Shown here one piece after another: positions 32,418 through 40,547 of a stretch of DNA of 64,000 nucleotides. The position numbers and the translations under genes are program-made. Every line of letters begins with the position of its first letter. Position 1 is the stretch's first letter. Below the pieces are notes generated by a model. It worked only from the letters and a program-made list of their open reading frames with translations. It had not been told where the DNA came from and searched no databases. Source of the stretch: Candidatus Methylomirabilota bacterium (GTDB lineage: Bacteria > Methylomirabilota > Methylomirabilia > Rokubacteriales > CSP1-6); the NCBI GenBank assembly GCA_035709005.1, contig DASTFB010000104.1, positions 26,690-90,689 of the forward strand, in the 5' to 3' direction.

Positions 32418-33581
32418 TCAGCTCAGCGCCGACAGCTTGCCCGTCTGCTCGTTCCAGGTGGCGGCCAGGGCCCACGCCGCCGCCACGCCCAGGATCACCA
32501 GCAGGGCCGCGCCCCAGCCCAGGACGGCCGGGAGAAAGACGGCGACGCCCAGGGCGCCGCCGAGGCCGAGCTGGGTCAGGGCCAGCCGCGCCAGCGAGGC
32601 CCCCAGGGCGAAGCACGCGACGGCCACCCACAGCTTCACGTGCCCTTCCCCGGCACGCCAGATCGAGCCGGCTCCGCAGCCGCCGGCCAGCGTCATGCCG
32701 ATGCCGAACAGCAGGCCACCCACCAGCGCGCCGGGCCCGGCGGCGGCGAAGACCCACTCCGACCGATCCTTGAGATCCGTGAACTTGAGGATGGCGAAAC
32801 CGAGCGTGCTGATGCCCAGGGCCAGCGCGGTGGCCCGCGTGTGCGCGGCGTCGCCGGTCATGAAGGGCTCGCGGAAGGCCCGGACCAGGCAGAAGCGTGA
32901 GCGCTGGAAGATGATCCCGAACACGCCGCCGAAGAGCAGGAAGACGCCCTGGTTCGCGTACCCCGCTCCGCTGTACGCGAACGGCAGGGTGAGCAACGCC
33001 AGCAGCAGCAGCCCGCCCGCCAGCGGTTGGCGGCGTCCGCCGTGGGCCGCCGCGTAGACGCGCGCCGGCCCGGACGACCATGACGGCCGGTGGCCGATCT
33101 CCCAGATCAGATAGCGGATGGCCAGGAACGCGCCGGCGCCGAGCCCCAGCATCATGCCGAGGCCGGCCAGCGACAGGGCGCTCGTCGCCGAGAAGAATCC
33201 GCCGATGTTGCAGCCGAAGGCCAGGATGGCGCCTCCGCCCATGAGCAGCCCGCCGACCGCGCCCTTCACCAGCTCCCCGGCCGGCGGCACCCGGATGGCG
33301 AACTCTCGGCTGAGCAGGGCGGCGGCCAGCCCGCCGAGCAACACACCCAGATTCAGGAGCGAGCCCGAGTAGAACCACGGCGGCAACAGGTCGGGACGAT
33401 GCAGCACGCCCAGCCCGACGAGCACCCAGTCGCCCCAGTTGCGCAGCCCGTCGGAGGCCGTCCACGGTCGGTCGAAGGCGAACAGGAACACGTTGACCGT
33501 GGCCACCAGGACAGCGGCGCCCCACACCGGCCAGGGGCGTCCGACCAACGCGTCGTACTGCCCGGCGAAGACGCCGCTCAT
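32418..33581 (-). CDS. YeeE/YedE family thiosulfate/sulfur transporter (TsuA-like)
   Basis: A 387-residue polytopic protein with about 10 hydrophobic segments. Repeated Cys-bearing turns AFGCNIGGFFSATSALSL and GGCGAGSIWRAGEGH correspond to the YeeE/YedE pore motifs that carry sulfur-relay cysteines in TsuA. ATG 33581 (MSGVFAGQYDAL) is preferred over 33602. It is the first gene of the sulfur operon (followed by fccB after 18 bases), so it probably supplies thiosulfate or another reduced sulfur compound. No tusA or rhodanese gene is seen nearby. Confidence 0.85.
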   Translation of the reverse strand: MSGVFAGQYDALVGRPWPVWGAAVLVATVNVFLFAFDRPWTASDGLRNWGDWVLVGLGVLHRPDLLPPWFYSGSLLNLGVLLGGLAAALLSREFAIRVPPAGELVKGAVGGLLMGGGAILAFGCNIGGFFSATSALSLAGLGMMLGLGAGAFLAIRYLIWEIGHRPSWSSGPARVYAAAHGGRRQPLAGGLLLLALLTLPFAYSGAGYANQGVFLLFGGVFGIIFQRSRFCLVRAFREPFMTGDAAHTRATALALGISTLGFAILKFTDLKDRSEWVFAAAGPGALVGGLLFGIGMTLAGGCGAGSIWRAGEGHVKLWVAVACFALGASLARLALTQLGLGGALGVAVFLPAVLGWGAALLVILGVAAAWALAATWNEQTGKLSALS

Positions 33582-33655
33582 GACGGGCGCAGAGTGTAGC
33601 ATGCGCGAAGCCGCCGGCTCCCAGACCGCCCGGACGCCGGCGGCGTTCCGCTCGA

Positions 33656-34033
33656 TCAGCGCAGCGCGGATTCTAGACTGGGCGCCTGGGTCACGTGCAG
33701 CTTCGCGACCATCTCGTTGATCGGCTGCACCATCTGGCTCATGTGATGAACGGCCCGGCCCAGCGCGTCGGTCACGGCCGCTTGCTCCGACTTGAGGAAC
33801 TCGTACTGGCCGCGCAGCGTCTCCAGATCCGACTGCAGCGTCCCGAGCTCTCGGCGCAGCGCCGTCACCTCTTCCCGCGCGCGGTCGGACTCCTCCTGGG
33901 CCCCCGTGAGCTTGTCCCGCAGCCGCTGGTTGTCCTCCAGCACACTGGGGATAGTGCGGCCCAGCAGGAGTTGACTCTCTTCGATCCAGCGCTCGATCTG
34001 CTGCCGGGCTTCGGACGTCTCCACGATGCTCAT
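33656..34033 (-). CDS. Small coiled-coil protein of unknown function
   Basis: A 125-residue protein whose residues 30-85 form a long heptad-patterned helix (LEDNQRLRDKLTGAQEESDR and AREEVTALRRELGTLQSDLE), with a shorter helical end (VHHMSQMVQPINEMVAKLHV). ATG 34033 follows GGGGGGACAGATCAGG; the frame upstream to 34186 includes a low-complexity part rich in Arg and Pro and is less likely. There are no membrane segments. The protein resembles scaffold or cell-division-type coiled coils only in general character. Confidence 0.65.
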   Translation of the reverse strand: MSIVETSEARQQIERWIEESQLLLGRTIPSVLEDNQRLRDKLTGAQEESDRAREEVTALRRELGTLQSDLETLRGQYEFLKSEQAAVTDALGRAVHHMSQMVQPINEMVAKLHVTQAPSLESALR

Positions 34034-34288
34034 CCTGATCTGTCCCCCCTTGTCCGGTTCGGACGACCCCGGGGTCGCCGACCCGGGGTGGTCGCCAATG
34101 ATCACGTCGTGCGGCGACTCGGTGCGCGCGCCGCGCGTGGCCGCACGGCGGAACAGGAAGTTGCGCGGGAAAGTCCTCTTGAACACCGCGTCAGCGTGTC
34201 GAGAGACGAGCCGAAGAAGTACCCAACATCTTGCGTGCTGCGGAATCTATCACGCAGCATTTCGCGGGCGCAAGAGTTTCCTGCGCGC
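34034..34288. other. Intergenic region with palindromes between the coiled-coil and EF-G genes
   Basis: Contains the perfect 14-base palindrome CGACCCCGGGGTCG at 34064-34077 and a related CGACC/GGTCG pair at 34079-34094, just upstream of the coiled-coil gene. The remainder should hold that gene's promoter and the end of the EF-G transcript; no other gene seen. Confidence 0.5.
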
Positions 34289-36373
34289 TCAGTGCTTCTC
34301 GGCCTTCTCCCGCTCCGCTTTGGCTTCCTTGATCACGCGCTCGGCCAGGAACGCCGGTAGCTCCTCGTAGTGGGAGAACTCCATCGAGTAGCCGCCACGG
34401 CCGCCGGTCATCGATCGCAGCGACGGCTCGTAGGTGAGCATCTCGGCCATGGGCACCTGGGCCCGCACCACGGCCGTCTCCCCGGCCGGCTCCATCCCCA
34501 CGATCCGCCCCCGGCGGGAGTTGACGTCCCCGATGACGTCGCCCGCGACATCCGACGGGCACGTGATCTCCACGTTCATGACGGGCTCGAGCAGGATCGG
34601 ACTGGCCTCCACGAACACCTTCTGCAGCCCCATGGACGCGGCGATCTGGAAGGCCATGTCCGAGGAGTCCACGTCGTGATAGGAGCCGTCGTAGAGCGTC
34701 ACCTTGAGGTCCACCACCGGGTAGCCGGCGAGAATGCCGCGCTTCATGCAGTCCCGCACGCCCTTCTCGACGGACGGGATGTAGTTCCGGGGGATGGCCC
34801 CGCCGAAGATATCGTCGACGAACTCGAAGCCGCCCCCGCGGGGCAGCGGCTCCACCCGCAGCCAGGTGTCGCCGTACTGGCCGCGGCCTCCGGTCTGCTT
34901 CTTGTACTTGCCCTGCCCCTCGGCCCGGCCCTTGACGGTCTCCTTGTAGGGGATGCGCGGGGGCAGCAGGTTGACGTCCACGTTGTATTTGCGCTTCATG
35001 CGGTCGACGACCATCTCGACGTGGAGGTTGCCGACACCGGAGACCAGCAGCTGCTTGGTCTCGGCGTCGAAGTGGTAGTGGACGGTGGGGTCCTCCTCGG
35101 CGATGCGAGCCAGGGCGTTGGAGATCTTGTCCTCGTCCCCGCGGCTCTTGGGCTGGATGGCGAACGAGATGGCCGCCTCCGGAAAGACGATGCGCGGCAG
35201 CTCGAAGGGCTGGCCCTCGTCGGTCAGCGTGTCGCCGGTCAGCGTCTCCTTGAGCTTGGCCACCACCCCGATCTCGCCGGGGCCGAGCGTCTCCGCGTTT
35301 TTCGGCGTTTTGCCCATGAGCCAGGAGACGTGGCTCATCCGCTCCCGCGCGGTCCGAGCCGGATTGAGCAGCGTCGACTCGGATTTGAGCGTGCCGCTGA
35401 ACACCCGGAAGAGGCTGAGCTTGCCAACATGGGGATCGCTGAGGGTCTTGAACACCAGGACGCTGACCGGCGCCTTGGGGTCCGGGGCCCGGGTGGCCGG
35501 CTGCTTGGTCTTGACGTCGGTGCCGCTCACCTCCCCGCCGTCGGCGGGCGAGGGGAAGGAGTCGACGAGGAGGTCCAGGAGCGCGGCCGCGCCTACCGTC
35601 CTGGTGGCGGCCGCCGCCAGCACGGGCACCAGCTTGCCCTCGGCGATGCCGGCCCGCAGCGCCTTGAGCATCTCCGCTTCGCCGAGCGAGCCCTCCTCGA
35701 GGTACTTGCTGAGCAGGTCGTCGTCGGTCTCCGCGGCCGCCTCCACCAGCTTCTCCCGATACTCTCGGGCCCGGTCCGCCGCCGCGGCGGGCACGTCGCC
35801 CTCCCGGAGCTTGCCGTCGGCCAAGGTGAATCCCTTCATCTTGACCAGGTCGACGAACCCCTGGAACCCGCTCTCCTCGCCGATGGGCACGTGGACCGGC
35901 ACCAGCCGGCCCTTGAGCCGGCGCCCCAACGACTCCAGCGTGCGGAAGAAGTCCGCCCGCTCCCGATCGAGGCGGTTGATCACCACGGCCCGGGGCAGGT
36001 TGTACTCGGTGGCGAACTTCCACACCTTCTCCGTCTGCACCTGCACGCCGGCGACGGCATCGACCACGACGATCGCCGACTCGACCACGCGGAGCGCGGC
36101 GCGGGCGTCGGCGATGAAGTCGCCGTACCCGGGGGTATCGACGACGTTGATCCGGTGCCCCTTCCAGTCGCAATACGCGACGGCGGTGTTGATGGAGATC
36201 TGGCGCTTGATCTCGTCGGGGTCGAAGTCGCAGGTCGTGGTGCCGTCCTCGACCCGCCCCAGCCGCGTGACGGCGCCGGCGGTGAACAGCAGCGCCTCCA
36301 CGAGCGATGTCTTACCGACGCCGCCGTGGCCGACGACGCCCACGTTGCGAATCTTGCCCATTTCGATGGCCAT
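34289..36373 (-). CDS. Elongation factor G paralogue (EF-G2-like translational GTPase)
   Basis: A 694-residue five-domain GTPase. G1 reads GHGGVGKTSLVEALLF instead of the AHIDAGKTT of main EF-G; G3 is VDTPGYGDFIADARAALRVV and G4 reads NRLDRERADF. Domains II-V are complete, with the domain IV loop region YNVDVNLLPPRIPYKETVKG and a C-terminal EF-G fold ending at MTGGRGGYSMEFSHYEELPA. The altered G1 and G4 are typical of the secondary EF-G group seen in Thermotoga and many soil bacteria, not of the str-operon fusA. ATG 36373 has GGAGG upstream. No ribosomal protein genes adjoin. Specific role unknown. Confidence 0.87.
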   Translation of the reverse strand: MAIEMGKIRNVGVVGHGGVGKTSLVEALLFTAGAVTRLGRVEDGTTTCDFDPDEIKRQISINTAVAYCDWKGHRINVVDTPGYGDFIADARAALRVVESAIVVVDAVAGVQVQTEKVWKFATEYNLPRAVVINRLDRERADFFRTLESLGRRLKGRLVPVHVPIGEESGFQGFVDLVKMKGFTLADGKLREGDVPAAAADRAREYREKLVEAAAETDDDLLSKYLEEGSLGEAEMLKALRAGIAEGKLVPVLAAAATRTVGAAALLDLLVDSFPSPADGGEVSGTDVKTKQPATRAPDPKAPVSVLVFKTLSDPHVGKLSLFRVFSGTLKSESTLLNPARTARERMSHVSWLMGKTPKNAETLGPGEIGVVAKLKETLTGDTLTDEGQPFELPRIVFPEAAISFAIQPKSRGDEDKISNALARIAEEDPTVHYHFDAETKQLLVSGVGNLHVEMVVDRMKRKYNVDVNLLPPRIPYKETVKGRAEGQGKYKKQTGGRGQYGDTWLRVEPLPRGGGFEFVDDIFGGAIPRNYIPSVEKGVRDCMKRGILAGYPVVDLKVTLYDGSYHDVDSSDMAFQIAASMGLQKVFVEASPILLEPVMNVEITCPSDVAGDVIGDVNSRRGRIVGMEPAGETAVVRAQVPMAEMLTYEPSLRSMTGGRGGYSMEFSHYEELPAFLAERVIKEAKAEREKAEKH

Positions 36374-36420
36374 ACCGAGACCTCCCAGGCGGCGAGCGCT
36401 GCGGCTGCGATGCTATCACA

Positions 36421-36467
36421 AACAGGGCATGGGCACCCGGGCTGTCGCCACGCCCATGCCCCGCCGG
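36421..36467. repeat. Intergenic palindromic repeat, copy 2
   Basis: Arms GGGCATGGGC (36425-36434) and GCCCATGCCC (36452-36461), loop with ACCCGGGCTGTCGCCAC, same flanks as copy 1 (AACA before, CGCCGG after). Lies just upstream of the EF-G start. Confidence 0.8.
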
Positions 36468-36471
36468 GACG

Positions 36472-36560
36472 TCGGAGGGGGCATACACTGGCGCGCCCTT
36501 AGGGGCGCGACGGCCCCCTCCGAAACTCCCCCCGAATAGGAGCGGCGGCAAAGCCGCCGC
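36472..36560. repeat. Nested GC-rich hairpins downstream of thrC
   Basis: TCGGAGGGGGC (36472-36482) pairs with GCCCCCTCCGA (36513-36523), an 11-bp perfect stem that encloses a second hairpin CGCGCCC/GGGCGCG (36492-36509). A third hairpin GCGGCGGC-AAA-GCCGCCGC spans 36542-36560, 15 bases past the thrC stop, and could act as a terminator for thrC although no U-tract follows. Confidence 0.7.
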
Positions 36561-36574
36561 CCGAACGAAAGACG

Positions 36575-37813
36575 TTATCGCGCGAGCGCGGCTTGGACTT
36601 GGGCGGCGATTCCTTCTTCGGTTCCTGTCAAATGCAGCGGCGGGGGAAGCGGTGGTGGAGGGTTCTTCAGCCCAGAGCCGGTGAGGACCAATACGACGCG
36701 GGTGTCGGCGGAGACGGCGTGGCGGGTGGTCATCTCGATGAGGGCCGCCACGGTGGCGGCGGCCTCGGGCGCCGTCCAGAGGCCCTCGAGCCGGGCCAGC
36801 AAGCGCTGGGCCTCGTGGATCGCGTCGTCGCCGACCGCGATGGCCTCACCGCCGCTCGCGCGCAGCACGCCGAGCATCTGGCGGCCGGCGAACGGCGACG
36901 GCACGCGCAGGCCTGGCGCGGAGGTGATGGGGTTCGGCCACGCCGCCGTGGTCTCCGCGCCGTCGCGCCAGGCCTGGACCACGGGCGCGCACCCCTCGGC
37001 CTGGACGCAGACGAAGCGGGCCCGCGGCCCCGTGAGCCAGCCGAGCGCCGTGAGCTCCTCCCAGGCCTTGGCGATCCCTACCAGGCCGGTGCCGCCGCCC
37101 GTGGGGTAGACGAGCAGATCGGGCTCGGCCCACCCGAGCTGCTCGGCGAGCTCGAGGCCCATCGTCTTCTTGCCTTCCAGACGGTACGGCTCCTTCAAGG
37201 TGGAGAGGTCGAGCCAGCCCCGGCTCGCGGGCGCCACCCGAGCCGTGATCCGCCCCGCCGTCGCGATGGTGCCCTCGACGGTGAAGACGCGGGCTCCGGC
37301 GATGAGGGCCTCGGCGATGGCCGCCGCCGGAGTGTCACGAGGAACGATCACGGCGCAAGGCAGCCCGGCTCGCGCCGCATAGACCGCGGCGGCGCCACCG
37401 GCGTTGCCGGCCGAGGGGATGAGGAAACCGCGGGCGCCCAGCGTGCGGGCCCGCGTGATCGCCATGCCCAGGCCCCGGGCCTTGAACGTGCCGGTGGGAT
37501 TCTGGCCTTCGTCCTTGGCCAGAACCTGCGTCAAGCCGAGATGGCGGGCCAGGCGCGGCATGACGAGCAAGGGCGTGCCCCCCTCCCCCAGCGTCACGGC
37601 CTCCTCGCCCTCGTCCAGCGGGGTGAGCTCCCGGAAGCGGTGCATCCCGGGCGGACGGGACCGCAGCGCGTCCTTCGTGAGCCGGGCGCCCACCCGCTCG
37701 AGGTCGTAGCGGGCCACCAGCATCTGCCCGCACCGCTCGCAGACGGTGAGCAGGCGCTTGCAATCGTGCCGCTGCCCACACACGGAGCACTCGACGTGCG
37801 AGAGGAAACTCAT
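36575..37813 (-). CDS. thrC: Threonine synthase
   Basis: A 412-residue PLP enzyme of the archaeal/cyanobacterial-type threonine synthase group. An N-terminal zinc ribbon has Cys9, Cys12, Cys25 and Cys28 (CSVCGQ, CERCGQ). The PLP lysine lies in NPTGTFKARGLGMA; SAGNAGGAAAVYAARAG is the phosphate-binding glycine loop, and YPTGGGTGLVGIAKAWEEL is the second PLP phosphate motif. It converts O-phosphohomoserine to threonine. No hom or thrB gene is adjacent. Start ATG 37813. Hairpins follow its stop at 36542-36560. Confidence 0.9.
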   Translation of the reverse strand: MSFLSHVECSVCGQRHDCKRLLTVCERCGQMLVARYDLERVGARLTKDALRSRPPGMHRFRELTPLDEGEEAVTLGEGGTPLLVMPRLARHLGLTQVLAKDEGQNPTGTFKARGLGMAITRARTLGARGFLIPSAGNAGGAAAVYAARAGLPCAVIVPRDTPAAAIAEALIAGARVFTVEGTIATAGRITARVAPASRGWLDLSTLKEPYRLEGKKTMGLELAEQLGWAEPDLLVYPTGGGTGLVGIAKAWEELTALGWLTGPRARFVCVQAEGCAPVVQAWRDGAETTAAWPNPITSAPGLRVPSPFAGRQMLGVLRASGGEAIAVGDDAIHEAQRLLARLEGLWTAPEAAATVAALIEMTTRHAVSADTRVVLVLTGSGLKNPPPPLPPPLHLTGTEEGIAAQVQAALAR

Positions 37814-37876
37814 GCGTTCAATATCTCAGGAGATCGCGACTCCGATCGCGTCGGAAATATACCGCGCCGGGTGATT

Positions 37877-37922
37877 CCGGCGGGGCACGGGCGTGGCGAA
37901 GCCCGGGTGCCCGTGCCCTGTT
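37877..37922. repeat. Intergenic palindromic repeat, copy 3 (inverted)
   Basis: Arms GGGCACGGGC (37883-37892) and GCCCGTGCCC (37909-37918), inverted relative to copies 1 and 2. The A-T pair of copy 1 is replaced by G-C in both arms, a compensatory change. The last bases overlap the ispH stop codon (37921-37923). Confidence 0.8.
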
Positions 37923-38913
37923 AAATGCTCTGCCGCATGATCGCGCGCGACGGCAGGGTGATGCCGCGCTCGTGGGCCATCTGCTCGAGCTCGGCCGGCA
38001 GCGCGAAACGGACGTTCTCGTCGACCACCTGAACCTCGCGCACGTCGGCGCCGTCGCGCCGGAGCGCATCGACGGCCTCGGTGACGAGCACCTCGGGGGC
38101 CGACGCCCCCGCGGTGACGCCCACGCGCCGCGCGCCCTCCAGCCACTCCGGCTTGATGTCGCGGACGTCGTTGATCAGGTACGCGCGGGTGCCGGTGGAC
38201 AACGACACCTCGACGAGCCGCAGGGAGTTGGAACTGTTGGCGGCGCCGATCACGAGCAGCACGTCGACATCGCCGGCAACCGTCTTGACGGCGGCCTGCC
38301 GGTTCTGGGTGGCGTAGCAGATATCGTCGCGCGAGGGCCCCACGATCGTGGGGAACCGGCGCCGCAGGGCGTCGATGACGTCGCGCGTGTCGTCGACGGA
38401 CAGCGTGGTCTGGGTCAGGTAGGCCACCTTGTCGGGGTCGGGGACGTCCAGGGCCTCGACCTCGGCCCCGTTGGCGATCACGATGATCCGGTCGGGCGCC
38501 TCGCCGAGGGTCCCGATGACCTCGTCGTGGTCCTCGTGCCCGATCAGGATGATCGAATAGCCCTCCCGGGCGTAGCGGATCGCCTCCAGGTGCACCTTCG
38601 TCACGAGGGGGCACGTGGCGTCGATGATCCGCAGGCCCCGCTGCAAGGATTCCTGCCGCACCGCCGGCGACACCCCGTGAGCGCTGAAGATGGCCGTCGC
38701 GCCCTCGGGGACCTCGCTCAGCTCGTCCACGAAGACGGCGCCCTTGGCCCGGAGCTGGTCCACCACGTGCCCGTTGTGCACGATCTCCCGTCGCACGTAG
38801 ACGGGCGGACCGCAGACCTCCAGAGCCAGCTCCACGATATCGATGGCCCGCTCGACGCCCGCGCAGAATCCCCGCGGACCGGCGAGCACGATCTCGGCGA
38901 TGGACCGCCCCAT
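37921..38913 (-). CDS. ispH: 4-hydroxy-3-methylbut-2-enyl diphosphate reductase
   Basis: A 330-residue IspH/LytB, the last enzyme of the MEP route to IPP and DMAPP. The three cluster cysteines are in GPRGFCAGVERAI, IDATCPLVTKVH and the C-terminal third region around ICYATQNRQAAVK. HNGHVVDQLRAKGAVFVDEL and SAHGVSP are family signatures, including the substrate-binding His and the Glu of TATQ-type loops. It follows the PagL-like gene by nine bases and thus ends a run that begins with hpnA, so isoprenoid supply and hopanoid synthesis are linked in one transcript. The stop codon is inside a palindromic repeat. Confidence 0.93.
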   Translation of the reverse strand: MGRSIAEIVLAGPRGFCAGVERAIDIVELALEVCGPPVYVRREIVHNGHVVDQLRAKGAVFVDELSEVPEGATAIFSAHGVSPAVRQESLQRGLRIIDATCPLVTKVHLEAIRYAREGYSIILIGHEDHDEVIGTLGEAPDRIIVIANGAEVEALDVPDPDKVAYLTQTTLSVDDTRDVIDALRRRFPTIVGPSRDDICYATQNRQAAVKTVAGDVDVLLVIGAANSSNSLRLVEVSLSTGTRAYLINDVRDIKPEWLEGARRVGVTAGASAPEVLVTEAVDALRRDGADVREVQVVDENVRFALPAELEQMAHERGITLPSRAIMRQSI

Positions 38914-38922
38914 GACGCCCCC

Positions 38923-39525
38923 TTACCGGTCGAAGTAGAAGGCCACGCCGGCCATGCCGGTGTGCGCCTCGAACCCCTTGTTGGGAGTATCGATGTTGCC
39001 GTTGGATACGTGGACGAGCCGGTAGCCGGCGTAGATCGCGGCCCGATCGGTCACGAAGACCGAAGCGCCGGCGCCCGCGGCCAGCCAGAAGGCGACGTCC
39101 GAGTCGATCTCCCGCACACGGAGGTCCGTACCCCCGAACGCTCCCGCCGCCTCGACGTACGGCACCAGCCGGCCCAATGAGACGAAGTGGTAGCGCAGCA
39201 CCGCGGCGAGCCCGGCGTAATAGGCATTCACAGGCTCAGTGTACCTCTGGAAGACCGGCCCGATGCCGACCTCGAAGGCTCCCCGGAACGGGCCCGGGCC
39301 GGCCGTGCCGAACGGCAGCAGCCCCAGCCGCGCCGACGCGTACCACAGCGACAAGCCGGTTTGCGTTCCGCCGCTCAGGTTCGACTGGGAGCCGCCGCCG
39401 CCTTCCCCGGACACCACCAGGGTGCCTTTCCGGAACACCTGCCCCGCCTCGAAGCCGGCGGCGGACCCCGCCAGCGCCGCGGTGAGCCCGAGCGCCAGCA
39501 GGAGCGCCCCGAGGACTCGGCTCAT
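38923..39525 (-). CDS. PagL-like acyloxyacyl hydrolase (lipid A 3-O-deacylase family)
   Basis: A 200-residue outer-membrane protein. A Sec signal (LGALLLALGLTAALAGSAAG) is followed by alternating amphipathic strands of an eight-stranded barrel and an aromatic C-terminus (GVAFYFDR) typical of outer-membrane proteins. The motif YRLVHVSNGNIDTPNKGFE carries the His-Ser-Asn and Glu positions of the PagL active site. It would remove a 3-hydroxyacyl chain from lipid A. ATG 39525 overlaps the end of the upstream dehydrogenase by four bases; the longer frame is antisense artefact. Its place in a hopanoid operon suggests coordinated outer-membrane lipid remodelling. Confidence 0.8.
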   Translation of the reverse strand: MSRVLGALLLALGLTAALAGSAAGFEAGQVFRKGTLVVSGEGGGGSQSNLSGGTQTGLSLWYASARLGLLPFGTAGPGPFRGAFEVGIGPVFQRYTEPVNAYYAGLAAVLRYHFVSLGRLVPYVEAAGAFGGTDLRVREIDSDVAFWLAAGAGASVFVTDRAAIYAGYRLVHVSNGNIDTPNKGFEAHTGMAGVAFYFDR

Positions 39526-40547
39526 GGCTCGATGAGCACCTTCATGGCCTCGCCTCGGGCCATCAGGTCGAGGGCGTCGCCCACGTCCTCGAGCCGCATG
39601 CGATGCGTCAGCAGGCCGTCCGGGTTCAGCGCATTGGTCTCGAGCAATTCCACCGCCCGCCGGATCAGATCGGGCGTATGGTGAAACGCGCCGATCAGGG
39701 TTAGCTCTTCGTAGTGTACACGTCGCGTGTCGAGCGCCACCGTCGTGCCCGGCGCGCACCCTCCGAAGAATACCACGCTGCCTCCGCGGCCCACCGTCGC
39801 GACCGCCTGCTCCCACACCTCTGGCCGTCCGGTGGCGTCGATGGCCACGTCGGCCCCGCGCCCGTCCGCCAACGCCCTGAGGGCCGGAGCCGGATCGGCC
39901 ATCGCCGTGATGTCGACACACTCGCCCAGCTTCAACCGCTTCACCTGCTCGAGCCGCCAGCCGGCTTTTCCGACGATGATGACCCGCGCGCCCCGGCCGG
40001 CGGCCACCATGCCGAGCAGGCAGCCCAGCGGGCCGTGACCGAAGATCACGACCGTCTGGCCGGATTCCAGGCTCGCCCGTTCGATGCCACCGAGCGCGCA
40101 GGCCAGGGGTTCCGCGAAGGCGGCCCGAGCCGCCCGGGTCCGGCCGTCCAGGCGGACCACGTTGCTGCGCACCAGACGGGCCGGCAGCGCGATCGCCTCG
40201 GCGTAGGCCCCGTTCACGAACAGCAGGTCCTCGCACAGGTTCGGACGGCCCTGCAGGCAGTACCGGCACGCGCCGCAGGGGGCGGAGTTGGCAGCCGTGA
40301 CCCGATCGCCCTCCCGGAAGCTCGTGACCCCGGTGCCGACGGCGCTCACGACCCCCGCGAGCTCGTGGCCGAACACGGTCGGCACGCGCGGAATCATCAC
40401 CGGGTGCCCGCGGCGCAGCGTCTTGACGTCCGTGCCACAGGTCAGGGCGGCCTCGATGCCGACCACGATCTCCCCAGGGCCGGGGCGAGGGTACGCCACG
40501 TCCTGGTAGCGCAGGTCACCCGGGCCGTGGAAGACGACCGCCCTCAT
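39522..40547 (-). CDS. Zinc-dependent alcohol dehydrogenase in the hopanoid operon (second MDR)
   Basis: A 341-residue MDR dehydrogenase. Catalytic zinc ligands are Cys in LTCGTDVKTL and His-Glu in VFGHELAGVV; the structural zinc loop is CGACRYCLQGRPNLC. The Rossmann motif is VVIFGHGPLGCLLGMVA. It resembles sorbitol/threonine dehydrogenase-like enzymes. ATG 40547 overlaps the stop of the previous MDR gene and its own stop overlaps the PagL-like gene start, so it is embedded in the operon hpnA-hpnD-MDR-MDR-pagL-ispH. A role in reducing a hopanoid side chain is conceivable. Confidence 0.85.
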   Translation of the reverse strand: MRAVVFHGPGDLRYQDVAYPRPGPGEIVVGIEAALTCGTDVKTLRRGHPVMIPRVPTVFGHELAGVVSAVGTGVTSFREGDRVTAANSAPCGACRYCLQGRPNLCEDLLFVNGAYAEAIALPARLVRSNVVRLDGRTRAARAAFAEPLACALGGIERASLESGQTVVIFGHGPLGCLLGMVAAGRGARVIIVGKAGWRLEQVKRLKLGECVDITAMADPAPALRALADGRGADVAIDATGRPEVWEQAVATVGRGGSVVFFGGCAPGTTVALDTRRVHYEELTLIGAFHHTPDLIRRAVELLETNALNPDGLLTHRMRLEDVGDALDLMARGEAMKVLIEP

